In this document: positions 8,324 to 17,015 of the stretch, piece after piece | How the letters are laid out: each line of letters starts with the position of its first letter | Position numbering within the stretch: the stretch's first letter is position 1 | Assembly: GCA_017303855.1 (NCBI GenBank) | Contig: JAFLBL010000001.1 | Coordinates: forward strand, 625,978-689,977 | DNA from: Chitinophagales bacterium | GTDB taxonomy: Bacteria; Bacteroidota; Bacteroidia; Chitinophagales; Chitinophagaceae | DNA length: 64,000 nucleotides | Reading direction: 5' to 3' | The notes under the pieces: generated by a model | Told to the model about the DNA's origin: nothing | The model's database searches: none | What the model saw: the letters and a program-made list of their open reading frames with translations, nothing else | Made by a program: the position numbers and the translations under genes

Positions 8324-9838
8324 TTACTGGCACTTACTATACTCTTCCGCAATTTTCTCGATGGCCGCTTTTTTATCAATGGAACCGTCTTTAAATTTCG
8401 CCGCCAGTCCGGCGCAGTCAGCCAGGTATTCTTCCAGGTTTTTCCGTGCGCCCAGCAGGCTGCTTTTTACACCTTTATCATCGCCTGGTTTCTTCACCAC
8501 CCACTCGCCGCCGGCGGGTATGATGGCCCTGAATACCGTAACTTTTGGTGATGTATAAGAACTCATCATAAACACATAGTAAGAGCCATCGCCCAAAACG
8601 GATGTCCCGAATTTCTGCGTAGTATACGCGGTTCCGTTATCATCTTTCAACTCTTCAATTTTTGAAACGGTCGTATTAATAGTCTTAGGCTGACCGGAAG
8701 CATCGGTAGTGTTGATCACTACCCTGATATTCTCGGGATCCAGGCTGACAACATTACCGAAAGAGTTGGATGGAAGCTTATATACTTTTATAATCCCTTT
8801 ATATGTACCCTCATCTCTTTTGCCGGAAATGCGGGCCGTACCATTAATTATGAGGAACTGGTGGTTTTCAGCCACTTCAGCCATGCTCAGCAGTTTGTTA
8901 CCCCTTACCGGCGCCGCAGCTTCGGCTGTTGCTGCGGGACTGATTATCGTGATCAGCTTCTCCAGTTCTTCGCTGTTTTTGTATTTGATCAGTCCGAACA
9001 TCTGTTTTATCTGCTTATCAATGGCCTTGTAGGGCTCAATATACTCCCTTGCTTTATCATAATTGCCGGCAGCAATATGATATAAAGCAAGGTTGTGCAA
9101 GGCAGCTCTCTTCACTTCATCCTTATCGCCATCTCCGCTGTAATTGCTCATTTTCTCCCAATACGAAAGAAACGGTTCCGCGGAAATTTTAAACCCTGGC
9201 AGCTTTTCTTTTTCCAGTACCGGCTTCAGGATTTTAACCTGATCATCAAAAGCCTGGAGTTCCGGCTTTTTCTTTACATCATCCAGGGAAGCAATCCGTA
9301 TTGCCGGGCGTTGTTTAGCCCCGTTAATTCCATCCACCAATGGTTGCAAACTGGCTTCAATGACTCTTTCCATAATAAACCCACGGATATAATCCTGGTT
9401 GGCGGATTCTTCTTTGGATAGTGTCTTCCCGAAATTCACCGCAAAATGTTCATTATTTACCGCCCCCGTTTTAACAACATTACCATAACGGTCATAGACT
9501 GTAGAGTTCAATGCCACATTTACATCAGCCGTACTGGGACTGTTCATCTTACCGTTATAACGCTGCAGAAATGAAACAACATGAAAGTCTCCGCCTTCCG
9601 TCACCTGGTTAAGTGTTCCGGCTTTAACTTTAAAACCCAGGTTAAAACCGGTGCCGGGCTTATCCTGTTGTTCACGGGATGTCAGTACCGTCAGGTCAAA
9701 GGTTTTATAGTCCGCGTACTGGGTCAGTGTCGGCGGCTGCTGGATATCAATATACAATTCAGTGTAATCGGTTTCCTGGCCATGAATTGCCAGGCAAATA
9801 AATAAAAATGTGATGCTTGTGGTTAACTTCCTTAACAT
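8324..9838 (-). CDS. Exported protein of unknown function with TPR-like middle
   Basis: The ATG at 9838 gives a signal peptide 'LTTSITFLFICLAIHGQ'; the longer frame to 9934 crosses the predicted promoter and is rejected. The mature protein has about 485 residues. Around residues 250-320 it contains 'LHNLALYHIAAGNYDKAREYIEPYKAI', which looks like a TPR hairpin. The part from 335 to 470 is beta-rich ('LIINGTARISGKRDEGTYKG'). It may sit in the periplasm or outer membrane as a scaffold. No catalytic motif was seen and no named family is claimed. It is monocistronic with its own promoter element and terminator. Confidence 0.7.
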   Translation of the reverse strand: MLRKLTTSITFLFICLAIHGQETDYTELYIDIQQPPTLTQYADYKTFDLTVLTSREQQDKPGTGFNLGFKVKAGTLNQVTEGGDFHVVSFLQRYNGKMNSPSTADVNVALNSTVYDRYGNVVKTGAVNNEHFAVNFGKTLSKEESANQDYIRGFIMERVIEASLQPLVDGINGAKQRPAIRIASLDDVKKKPELQAFDDQVKILKPVLEKEKLPGFKISAEPFLSYWEKMSNYSGDGDKDEVKRAALHNLALYHIAAGNYDKAREYIEPYKAIDKQIKQMFGLIKYKNSEELEKLITIISPAATAEAAAPVRGNKLLSMAEVAENHQFLIINGTARISGKRDEGTYKGIIKVYKLPSNSFGNVVSLDPENIRVVINTTDASGQPKTINTTVSKIEELKDDNGTAYTTQKFGTSVLGDGSYYVFMMSSYTSPKVTVFRAIIPAGGEWVVKKPGDDKGVKSSLLGARKNLEEYLADCAGLAAKFKDGSIDKKAAIEKIAEEYSKCQ

Positions 9839-9859
9839 AGTGTAAGATTTTGTTATGCG

Positions 9860-9867
9860 CAAATATA
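9860..9867 (-). promoter_or_regulatory. -7 element (TATATTTG) for the gene at 8324-9838
   Basis: An exact TAnnTTTG match on the minus strand, 21 bases before the chosen ATG. That distance implies a short leader and supports the shorter start. Confidence 0.5.
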
Positions 9868-10233
9868 AAAGAAGAAACAGTATCCAGCCGTCATTGTAGT
9901 GAAAATAACTACGGTAACAAACACACGTAATCATACTGTTTTACATGGCCAATTTTCTCCCGGAGATGCCCGCCGGGATGACCAGCTATCACGATTTTTC
10001 CGCACGCGAAAGACAATTTAAAATGAAACAGGAGAAACCTGCATCCAGGCCGGAATAAACAAGTGTCCGTATTTGTAAGACAGTTCATCAAAAAAAAGAA
10101 CCGCAGCAGTAAGTTATAAAATATTTCTGAAATTCCGGATGAGCAGAATCAGGTCGCCAATCCGGAGTTATCAGCTGAAAAACATACAATTACGCTACTA
10201 TTTTTTATTCCTTTGCAACAGAGACTGCCTGCC
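9868..10233. other. Divergent intergenic region, no gene seen
   Basis: About 365 bases without a convincing ORF. A 60-codon minus-strand frame (9909-10091) has no family-like features. No repeat was noticed. Confidence 0.4.
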
Positions 10234-10557
10234 ATGAGTGGATTCATGAACTATACTATCAAAGACAATGACCGGTTCAACCCCTTACTTTACCCGGAAG
10301 TCAGGGACGAATTGGACAAGTTATTTTCCGCTGTATACCTGTATACCACACCAGAGAAAGAAAACATCATCATCTCCTTCCTCAGGGATCATGCCCTGCA
10401 TAGCTATTTACTGAAAGACCACTGCGAACTTTGTCATGTACTGACAGAAGGGAAATGTGCAACCGGCCATATAGAGGCTTTGTTTGACGCCTGCAGAACC
10501 AACTTACAGTTCCTGCACAGTTTTGAAGAATATATCCGGAATATTGAAGTGGAATAA
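10234..10557 (+). CDS. Small soluble protein of unknown function
   Basis: The product has 107 residues from the ATG at 10234, or 103 from the next ATG at 10246. It is mostly helical and acidic, with no signal peptide. Three cysteines lie close together in 'CELCHVLTEGKC', with a His beside them, and a fourth follows at 'DACRTN'. This CxxCH arrangement could bind a metal, but heme c attachment is unlikely because the protein has no export signal. No family recognised. Confidence 0.55.
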   Translation: MSGFMNYTIKDNDRFNPLLYPEVRDELDKLFSAVYLYTTPEKENIIISFLRDHALHSYLLKDHCELCHVLTEGKCATGHIEALFDACRTNLQFLHSFEEYIRNIEVE

Positions 10558-10611
10558 TACCCGGCTGAAACATGGTCCGCAGGCAGTATTAAAAATACTT
10601 CACCCCGTTAA

Positions 10612-10647
10612 GAATAAAAAAAGGCTGACCTGTAACAGATCAGCCTT
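10612..10647 (-). terminator. Terminator of the OmpW-like gene
   Basis: A two-step hairpin (10621-10628/10640-10647 with an inner CTGT/ACAG stem) lies next to the A run 10614-10622, 18 bases beyond the stop of the OmpW gene on the minus strand. Confidence 0.8.
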
Positions 10648-10664
10648 TCCGGTACAATGTGCGA

Positions 10665-11291
10665 TCAGAATTTAAATCCTGCGCCCAATCCGATGATAAA
10701 CGGATTTACTTTTACATCAGACAAAACAACGGGAATGGCTCCTTTAATCGTAACATCAGTTTTCAGGAGAATTTTTTTCAGATCCAGATTCAGAAACCAT
10801 TTTTCATTCAGCTGATAATCAAACCCGGCCTGGGTTGAAAATCCCACATTGCTTTTATAGCCAAGATCAAGGGCTTCTTTTTTCTCTCCGTAAAATATGG
10901 AATAATTCACACCGGCTCCGATATAGGGTGTGAAGGACTTGCCGGCGAAATGATACTGCAGGTTAATCGTGGGAGGCAGCAGCCATACTTTACCCAGTTT
11001 CGTAGAAGAATTACCATCATCCAGCTTAACTGTATGATGGGTGGTTCCCAGGATCAGTTCAGCTGCGAAATTCTTGTTGAAAAAATAAGTAAAGTCCAGT
11101 TCCGGTGTTATGGCAGCGGAGATTTTAATGTCATCACCGGCCAGGTCATAACTGGAAGAAGGGGGAATAGCTCCCAGTGCGCGGAAACGCATTTTCCATT
11201 TAGGCGCATCAGCAGTGGTTGTTTTGGTTTCCTGCGCAAAAGCAGCAAAAGCAGTAAGCAGCAGGCATGTAAGCAGTACGTTCTTTCTCAT
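10665..11291 (-). CDS. OmpW-family outer-membrane protein
   Basis: This 208-residue protein has a signal peptide ending 'AAFAQE' and the eight-stranded barrel layout of OmpW. Signature stretches are 'WLLPPTINLQYHF' and 'FTPYIGAGVNYSIFYGE', followed by 'NVGFSTQAGFDYQLNEKWFLNLDLKK' split across two strands, and the terminal 'NPFIIGLGAGFKF', with Phe as the last residue as in outer-membrane proteins. OmpW-type barrels form a small hydrophobic channel, often stress or iron related. The gene is monocistronic with a -7 element 21 bases upstream and a terminator. Confidence 0.88.
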   Translation of the reverse strand: MRKNVLLTCLLLTAFAAFAQETKTTTADAPKWKMRFRALGAIPPSSSYDLAGDDIKISAAITPELDFTYFFNKNFAAELILGTTHHTVKLDDGNSSTKLGKVWLLPPTINLQYHFAGKSFTPYIGAGVNYSIFYGEKKEALDLGYKSNVGFSTQAGFDYQLNEKWFLNLDLKKILLKTDVTIKGAIPVVLSDVKVNPFIIGLGAGFKF

Positions 11292-11311
11292 AAGTGTAAA
11301 TATTTAGGCGG

Positions 11312-11319
11312 CAAATGTA
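11312..11319 (-). promoter_or_regulatory. -7 element (TACATTTG) of the OmpW gene
   Basis: An exact TAnnTTTG match on the minus strand, 21 bases before the start codon. No clear -33 TTG is seen. Confidence 0.5.
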
Positions 11320-11604
11320 ACCGTCCGGCATAACCGTATAAATTGAGAAATATCATATAACAGGATGATGAATGTTATAAAAAAAGAGAGAGAAACCGTT
11401 TCGTAAAAAGACAAGAATGTCGATAATAAATGAAATTATCCTTCCTTGTTAATAAATGAGACCTATTCAAAAAGTTGCACTGCTTTTATGTTCATAACAA
11501 TGTCCCGGGTTCTCCTTCAACTATATCCGGCCAGATATGTTATTGCAAGAATTGAATACGATGAGTATTTCATGAATAAAACACCACGATTCTCCGAAAA
11601 AAAA

Positions 11605-11801
11605 ATACAGGTGTTGATTTCCCATTGGAGATCAAATTACCCGTGCATTATTTGCATACGATGTGACGAGGCGGAACGCACCAATGGTTGAAAAACATTG
11701 CCGGTTCCGAAAAAAAACAAATACAGGTGTTGATTTCCCATTGGAATGTAAATAGCCCTTGCATTATTTGCATACAGATGTGACGAGGCGGAACGCCTCG
11801 T
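11605..11801 (+). repeat. Imperfect tandem duplication ending in a REP-type hairpin
   Basis: A block of about 75 bases beginning ATACAGGTGTTGATTTCCCA occurs at 11605-11679 and again at 11721-11796, offset by 116-117 bases. Both copies end with ACGAGGCGGAACGC. Only the second copy carries the complementary right arm that makes the hairpin 11783-11801; the first is cut off after the loop. It looks like a duplicated left end of the RAYT element. Confidence 0.8.
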
Positions 11802-12553
11802 ACAGCACAAACAGAAGTTTATTGCTGCTCGCCAAAGGCGAGATAATACAGCTGCCAGGCTATAAGCCTGGCAGCCGGCCAACATTAAAACTATTTTCTA
11901 TGACGTATAGTAATGTGCCCGGATTTAAAATAAGAAATCAGGCAGCTATTCATTTCTTAACATTCACAATCGTTGGATGGATTGATGTTTTCAGCAGAAA
12001 ACGATATCGCGATATAATTATCGAGAGCCTGAAGTACTGCCGGAAAGAAAAAGGGCTCCGGCTTCATGCTTATGTAATCATGTCGAATCATATACACTTT
12101 ATCTGGTCTTCTGCAGATAACAATCTGAGTGGCCTGATCCGTGATTTCAAGCGACATACCAGCAAACGAATTACCGCTTCAATTCAGGAGGAGCCTGAGA
12201 GCCGGCGCGACTGGTTATTGTATATGTTCAGGTTCCACGCCAATCAAACAAACCAAAATGAACTGTTCCGCGTATGGAGCGGAGACAACCATCCCGAAGA
12301 AATTCATTCGGCTGCATTCTTTGCCACTAAAATGAATTACATACACCAGAACCCTGTAAGATCCGGACTGGTAGCAAAATCGGCGAATTATGTTTACAGT
12401 AGTGCGGCTGATTATGAAAACAAGAATGGATTAATAGAAATTGACATTTTACACTGGTAGCCACGGAGCTTCCAGCTCCGTGGCTGTATTATGTCGCCTC
12501 CGGCGACTTAAAAAATCTCTATAAAAATCGCTTAACGAGGCGTTCCGCCTCGT
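11783..12553 (+). mobile_element. RAYT element with six mirror-arranged hairpins
   Basis: A single transposase gene is bracketed by three perfect hairpins on each side. On the left they are 11783-11801 (outer), 11828-11842 (middle) and 11851-11875 (inner). On the right they are 12459-12485 (inner), 12493-12507 (middle) and 12535-12553 (outer). The two outer hairpins have identical arms (ACGAGGCG/CGCCTCGT) with loops GAA and TTC, so they are exact reverse complements. The middle pair shares the CGCC/GGCG core and the inner pair is GC-rich but different in sequence. REP-associated tyrosine transposases act on such hairpins, so this is probably an intact unit. Confidence 0.75.
11900..12460 (+). 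CDS. REP-associated tyrosine transposase (RAYT, IS200-like)
   Basis: The 186-residue protein has the Y1 HUH nuclease layout. The HUH motif is H64-I-H66 in 'MSNHIHFIW' and the likely nucleophile is Y147 in 'MNYIHQNPVRSGLV', a stretch highly typical of TnpA-REP/RAYT proteins. RAYTs cut and join single-stranded DNA at REP hairpins and are usually single-copy domesticated genes. I chose the ATG at 11900 because the longer frame to 11759 runs through the flanking hairpins. The stop codon overlaps the first bases of the right inner hairpin (12459-12485), which may double as a terminator. No disruption is seen, so it is probably functional. Confidence 0.9.
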   Translation: MTYSNVPGFKIRNQAAIHFLTFTIVGWIDVFSRKRYRDIIIESLKYCRKEKGLRLHAYVIMSNHIHFIWSSADNNLSGLIRDFKRHTSKRITASIQEEPESRRDWLLYMFRFHANQTNQNELFRVWSGDNHPEEIHSAAFFATKMNYIHQNPVRSGLVAKSANYVYSSAADYENKNGLIEIDILHW

Positions 12554-12881
12554 ATTCCCCAATTCAAATAAGCCGACGTCTTAATTCTCCCTCGTATCCC
12601 CATTTCGAAGATGCCGACGATTTAATTCTCCCTCGTATTCCCCAATTCAAATAAGCCGACGTCTTAATTCTCCCTCGTATTCCCCAATTCAAATAAGCCG
12701 ACGTCTTAATTCCCCCTCGCATTCCCCATTTCAAATAAACCGACATTTTAATTCCGCCTCTCATTCCCCAATTCAAATAAGCCGACGCCTTAATTCCCCC
12801 TCTCATTCCCCAATTCAAATAAGCCGACGTCTTAATTCTCCCTCGTATCCCCATTTCAAATAAGCCGACGATTAATTTCCG
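12548..12881 (-). repeat. 42-bp minisatellite, eight units
   Basis: Units start at 12548, 12590, 12631, 12673, 12715, 12757, 12799 and 12841. Six are 42 bases and two (second and eighth) are 41. The consensus begins CCTCGTATTCCCCAATTC and ends near GCCGACGTCTTAATTCTC. The first unit starts inside the right arm of the outer RAYT hairpin (12546-12553), and the arm sequence TTCCGCCTCGT recurs after the last full unit (12876-12886). Because 42 is a multiple of three, the minus strand stays open (12564-12917) as 14-residue repeats of the type 'IRGRIKTSAYLNWG'. I treat that frame as a by-product. Confidence 0.85.
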
Positions 12882-13004
12882 CCTCGTTAATTCTTCTTCA
12901 CCTGGCTTGTAAGTCAATTCCTACCGGCCCGTGTTCAGGATTCAACCGGACTTTTCATTTCAATTCCGGATTTTCATTGACAGGCAAAATTGTACCTTTA
13001 CCCT

Positions 13005-14165
13005 ATGCAACACCTCAAATCCCATTTTCTTTTACGTGAGGATATCACGTTCCTGAACTTCGGTTCCTTTGGCGCCTGTGTAAAACCGGTTTTTGAAAAA
13101 TATCAGCAGTTTCAACTTGAACTGGAACAGGAACCCGTACTGTTTATTACGGGTACCGGGCCGAAATACCTGGAACAAGCCAGGGAAGCATTGGGCAACT
13201 ATCTCGGGGCTGATAAAGATGACCTGGTTTATGTCACAAACCCTTCTTATGCCGTAAATACAATAGCCAGAAGTATCGGGCTGAAAGCCGGCGATGAAGT
13301 ATTGACGACGGATCTTGAATATGGCGCCTGCGACAAAACATGGAGCTACTACTGTGAAAAAGCGGGAGCCCGGTATGTACGTCAGCCCGTCAGCCTGCCC
13401 ATTGAAGGAAAGGAAGCGTTTGTACATGAATTATTCAAAGGTGTCAGTCCGAAAACACGGCTCTTATTTATAAGTCATATTACCAGCAGTACCGCCCTGC
13501 GACTGCCCGTAGAGGAGGTAATTGCCAAAGCTCAAACACTCGGTATACCGGTATTTGTTGACGGCGCACACGCGCCCGGACAGGTATCCCTTAATCTACG
13601 AACACTTGGAGCCGATTATTACACCGGGGCTTGCCATAAATGGATGCTGACACCCAAGGGAAGTTCTTTTTTATACATCAATAAAGAAAAACAGGCCGGC
13701 ATTGATCCGTTGGTTATCAGCTGGGGCTATAAAGCCTTATTCCCATCGTCATCTGCATTCCTCGACTATCACCAGTTTAACGGCACGCGTGATTTCAGCG
13801 CCTTTCTTTGCATACCTGAGGCTATCCGCTTTATGGAAGAATATGACTGGAAAAAAGTGGCGGCTGAATGCAGGAAACTGGTAAAAGAAAATGCTGCTGC
13901 TTTTTTTGCTATTACAGGAGGCAACGCACTGGCGCCACTAACAGATGACTTTATAGCACAGATCCTGAGTGCTGAAATAAAAACCAACGATCCGGAAAAG
14001 CTGCATGACCTGTTGTTTGAAAAATATAAAATCCAGGTTCCCGTAATGCGACATGGGGAAAAAATATACATGCGTTATTCCATCAATGCTTTTAACGGCC
14101 AGGAGGATCTGAATAAACTGTTCTTCGCTATTGAGGATATTAAAAAATCAGGATTAATTCAATAA
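13005..14165 (+). CDS. Class V aminotransferase (PLP fold type I)
   Basis: The ATG at 13005 is preferred; the frame extends five codons upstream. The 386-residue protein opens with 'FLNFGSFGACVKPVFEKYQQF', typical of isopenicillin N epimerase-like class V enzymes. It contains 'VFVDGAHAPGQVSLNL', where the Asp and His contact PLP, and 'YYTGACHKWMLTPKGSSF', which carries the Schiff-base lysine (HKW). The C-terminal domain starts near 250 and contains 'FNGTRDFSAFLCIPEAI'. Members act on amino acids as epimerases, lyases or desulfurases; the substrate cannot be read from sequence. It is separated from the minisatellite by about 90 bases and converges on clpB. Confidence 0.88.
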   Translation: MQHLKSHFLLREDITFLNFGSFGACVKPVFEKYQQFQLELEQEPVLFITGTGPKYLEQAREALGNYLGADKDDLVYVTNPSYAVNTIARSIGLKAGDEVLTTDLEYGACDKTWSYYCEKAGARYVRQPVSLPIEGKEAFVHELFKGVSPKTRLLFISHITSSTALRLPVEEVIAKAQTLGIPVFVDGAHAPGQVSLNLRTLGADYYTGACHKWMLTPKGSSFLYINKEKQAGIDPLVISWGYKALFPSSSAFLDYHQFNGTRDFSAFLCIPEAIRFMEEYDWKKVAAECRKLVKENAAAFFAITGGNALAPLTDDFIAQILSAEIKTNDPEKLHDLLFEKYKIQVPVMRHGEKIYMRYSINAFNGQEDLNKLFFAIEDIKKSGLIQ

Positions 14166-14171
14166 AACAAA

Positions 14172-14199
14172 GAGCCCGGCATTAAACCGGGCCTCTTGT
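14172..14199. terminator. Bidirectional terminator between aminotransferase and clpB
   Basis: A GC-rich stem (14174-14179/14187-14192) is extended by AAGAG/CTCTT with a bulge. It sits between two convergent stop codons. Confidence 0.65.
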
Positions 14200-14210
14200 A
14201 TTATATCCTT

Positions 14211-16820
14211 TTATTTTACTTTTTCCGGAAGCTCATTCCGGAATACCACTACTCCATCAAACACATCCACCAGTACCGGCTTGCTTTTATCAATATCACC
14301 GGCCAGTATGCGTCTGGATAACTGATTGACAATTTCTTTCTGAATCAGTCTTTTCAACGGACGTGCGCCAAACTGCGGGTCAAATCCCTGCTCAGATAAA
14401 AATTCAAGTGTATAATCACTGAACTGCAATGTAATTCCGTTTTCCGCCACGAGTTTCTTCAGGGCATTGAGTTGAATTTTCACAATACCGAGGATTTCCT
14501 TTCTGAGCAAAGGTTGAAACATGATGATTTCATCCACCCGGTTCAGGAATTCGGGGCGTATAGTCTGACGCAGCAGGTTCATCACTTCCACTTTTGCTTT
14601 TGCAGCTGCATCTTCTATCGCCTGTTCTTTCACCCCATCGAAGGCATCCATGATCAGGTGGCTGCCGATATTGCTGGTCATAATGATGATGGTGTTTTTA
14701 AAATTCACCACCCGCCCTTTATTATCCGTCAATCGTCCGTCATCCAATACCTGGAGCAGTACATTCCATACATCCGGATGGGCTTTCTCTATTTCATCCA
14801 GCAATACCACACTATATGGTTTGCGCCGCACCGATTCAGTCAGCTGGCCTCCCTCATCATATCCCACATAGCCGGGAGGAGCTCCCACCAGCCGGGACAC
14901 GGTATGTTTTTCCTGGTACTCACTCATGTCAATCCGGGTCATCATGCTCTCGTCATCGAAGAGATATCCGGCCAGGGCTTTTGCCAGTTCAGTTTTCCCC
15001 ACACCCGTTGTACCCAGGAATATAAATGACCCGATTGGTTTCTTCGGATCCTGTAATCCGGCCCTGCTTCTCCGGATAGCATCCGCTACCGCTGTAATGG
15101 CTTCTTCCTGCCCTACCACCCTTTCATGCAGGTGTTCTTCCAGGTGTAATAATTTTTCCCGGTCGCTTTGCAACATTTTCTGTACCGGGATGCCGGTGGA
15201 TTTCGCGACACTTTCCGCTATATCCTCCGCATCCACTTCCTCTTTAAGAAGCCGCTTCTCTGTAGAGTTGACAAGCTGAGCCGTCAATACATTGATAAGC
15301 GTTTCCTGTTCTTTGATCTTGCCATAACGGATCTCGGCCACTTTCCCATAATCACCTTCCCGTTCTGCCCGTTCGGCCAGTTGTTTCAGGTTCTCAATTT
15401 CCGCTTTGCCGTTCTGTATCTTTTCTACTACTTCCTTTTCCTCTTTCCATTTGGCTTTTAATGTATCCCGTTGTACCGCCAGGTTGGCAATTTCAGTATT
15501 CAGTTCTTTCAGTTTGAGTTCATCATTCTCGCGTTTGATGGCTTCCCGTTCAATTTCCAGCTGACGAATCTGGCGTTCCAGTGTATCGAGTTCTTCCGGC
15601 ATGGAATTCATTTCAAGCCGGAGTTTGGCGGCACTTTCATCAATCAGGTCAATGGCTTTATCAGGCAGGAAACGATCCGTTATATAACGGCTGGATAATT
15701 CCACTGCTGCGATTATTGCTTCGTCTTTTATCCGTACATGGTGGTGCGTTTCATACCGGTCTTTCAGCCCGCGTAAAATGGAAATGGCATCTTCCACGGA
15801 AGGTTCATCAATAATGACTTTCTGAAAGCGACGCTCCAGGGCCTTGTCTTTTTCAAAAAATTTCTGATACTCATTGAGCGTTGTGGCACCTACGGCACGC
15901 AAATCGCCTTTGGCCAGTGCCGGCTTCAGGATATTCGCGGCATCCATGGCTCCTTCTCCACCACCTGCGCCAACCAGTGTATGAATCTCATCAATAAACA
16001 AAATAATTTCACCCTCACTCCCGGTGACTTCCTTCACTACGGCTTTCAGCCTTTCTTCAAACTCCCCTTTATACTTCGCGCCGGCAATCAATAAGCCCAT
16101 ATCAAGGGCGTAAATAATTTTTGATTTAAGATTGTCCGGCACATCCCCGTTTACAATCCGGTGGGCAATACCTTCAGCTATTGCGGTCTTTCCCACCCCC
16201 GGCTCGCCAACAAGAATCGGGTTGTTTTTTGTACGACGCGAAAGGATATGGAGCGTTCTCCGGATTTCTTCATCTCTTCCTATTACAGGATCCAGTTTCC
16301 CCTGGCGCGCCATTTCATTCAGGTTCTTTGCATACTTATTCAGGGCGTTGAATTCCTGTGATTGTGTCTGGGAAGTCACTTTGTCCCCTTTTCTTAATTC
16401 ATTTATAGCGGTTATCAGGCCTTTTTCCGAGAGTCCGGCATTCTTGAGTAATTTAGCCGGCGCATCATTTCCCTGAACAATGGCCAGCAATAAATGTTCC
16501 GGTGTAACAAACTCATCACCGAAGGTTTTAAGTAAAGCACCGGCTCTCAATACCACATTGTTGGCATCCCGGCTGATCTGCTGGGCTGCATCACCTGCTG
16601 ATTTTGGCAGTTTGCTGAGTAGTTCATCCAGCTTCGACTCCAGCAGATTCACTGTTACATTATTCTTTTTCAGCAGGTAGTCCACGGGCGAATCCGGCTG
16701 CTCCAGCAACGCTTTGAGTAAATGCTCCGTTTCTATATTCGGGCTTTGCGCATTGAATGCAGTTTGCTGTGCCAGTTGTATGGCTTCTGCTGCTTTAATG
16801 GTAAAGTTGTTTAAGTTCAT
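14211..16820 (-). CDS. clpB: ClpB chaperone (Hsp100 disaggregase)
   Basis: The 869-residue protein has the full ClpB layout: an N-terminal Clp repeat domain (1-145), AAA+ module 1 with Walker A 'GEPGVGKTAIAEG' and Walker B 'ILFIDEIHTLVG', the coiled-coil middle domain (about 400-540, 'LDTLERQIRQLEIEREAIK'), and AAA+ module 2 with Walker A 'GTTGVGKTELAKALAG' and 'LLDEIEKAHPDVWNVL'. The length matches the family. It resolubilises aggregated proteins with DnaK/DnaJ. The pore loop 'AKYKGEFEERLKAVV' of module 1 is present. The gene is monocistronic; no CIRCE-like operator was seen upstream. Confidence 0.98.
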   Translation of the reverse strand: MNLNNFTIKAAEAIQLAQQTAFNAQSPNIETEHLLKALLEQPDSPVDYLLKKNNVTVNLLESKLDELLSKLPKSAGDAAQQISRDANNVVLRAGALLKTFGDEFVTPEHLLLAIVQGNDAPAKLLKNAGLSEKGLITAINELRKGDKVTSQTQSQEFNALNKYAKNLNEMARQGKLDPVIGRDEEIRRTLHILSRRTKNNPILVGEPGVGKTAIAEGIAHRIVNGDVPDNLKSKIIYALDMGLLIAGAKYKGEFEERLKAVVKEVTGSEGEIILFIDEIHTLVGAGGGEGAMDAANILKPALAKGDLRAVGATTLNEYQKFFEKDKALERRFQKVIIDEPSVEDAISILRGLKDRYETHHHVRIKDEAIIAAVELSSRYITDRFLPDKAIDLIDESAAKLRLEMNSMPEELDTLERQIRQLEIEREAIKRENDELKLKELNTEIANLAVQRDTLKAKWKEEKEVVEKIQNGKAEIENLKQLAERAEREGDYGKVAEIRYGKIKEQETLINVLTAQLVNSTEKRLLKEEVDAEDIAESVAKSTGIPVQKMLQSDREKLLHLEEHLHERVVGQEEAITAVADAIRRSRAGLQDPKKPIGSFIFLGTTGVGKTELAKALAGYLFDDESMMTRIDMSEYQEKHTVSRLVGAPPGYVGYDEGGQLTESVRRKPYSVVLLDEIEKAHPDVWNVLLQVLDDGRLTDNKGRVVNFKNTIIIMTSNIGSHLIMDAFDGVKEQAIEDAAAKAKVEVMNLLRQTIRPEFLNRVDEIIMFQPLLRKEILGIVKIQLNALKKLVAENGITLQFSDYTLEFLSEQGFDPQFGARPLKRLIQKEIVNQLSRRILAGDIDKSKPVLVDVFDGVVVFRNELPEKVK

Positions 16821-17015
16821 ATAAAAAGTTGTTTAGAGTTTAGGGTTTATGATCGGGTTGGTTGTGGGCTAAGTATTCAGTTGTTAAATTTACTGCCGGC
16901 CTCGACCAATTCCGTCGGGAAATCCGAAAATCAAATACCTTTAAACCTGTTTGACAAATACTAATCCAAGGGATCAAAAACAGTAACAATGTCATATAAT
17001 TTCAGTTCTATCTGC

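Noticed and set aside
9909..10091. A 60-codon minus-strand ORF
   Set aside because: No signal, domain or composition supports it. It overlaps the upstream region of the gene at 8324-9838 and is likely chance.
11446..11691. An 81-codon plus-strand ORF before the RAYT element
   Set aside because: It runs into the duplicated left end of the element and has no family-like pattern.
12548..12881. Possible CRISPR array
   Set aside because: Units are contiguous with no unique spacers, so it is a minisatellite.
12564..12917. A 117-codon minus-strand ORF with 14-residue repeats
   Set aside because: It is generated by the 42-bp minisatellite. One 41-base unit puts its last repeat out of phase and no signal or domain is seen, so I list only the repeat.
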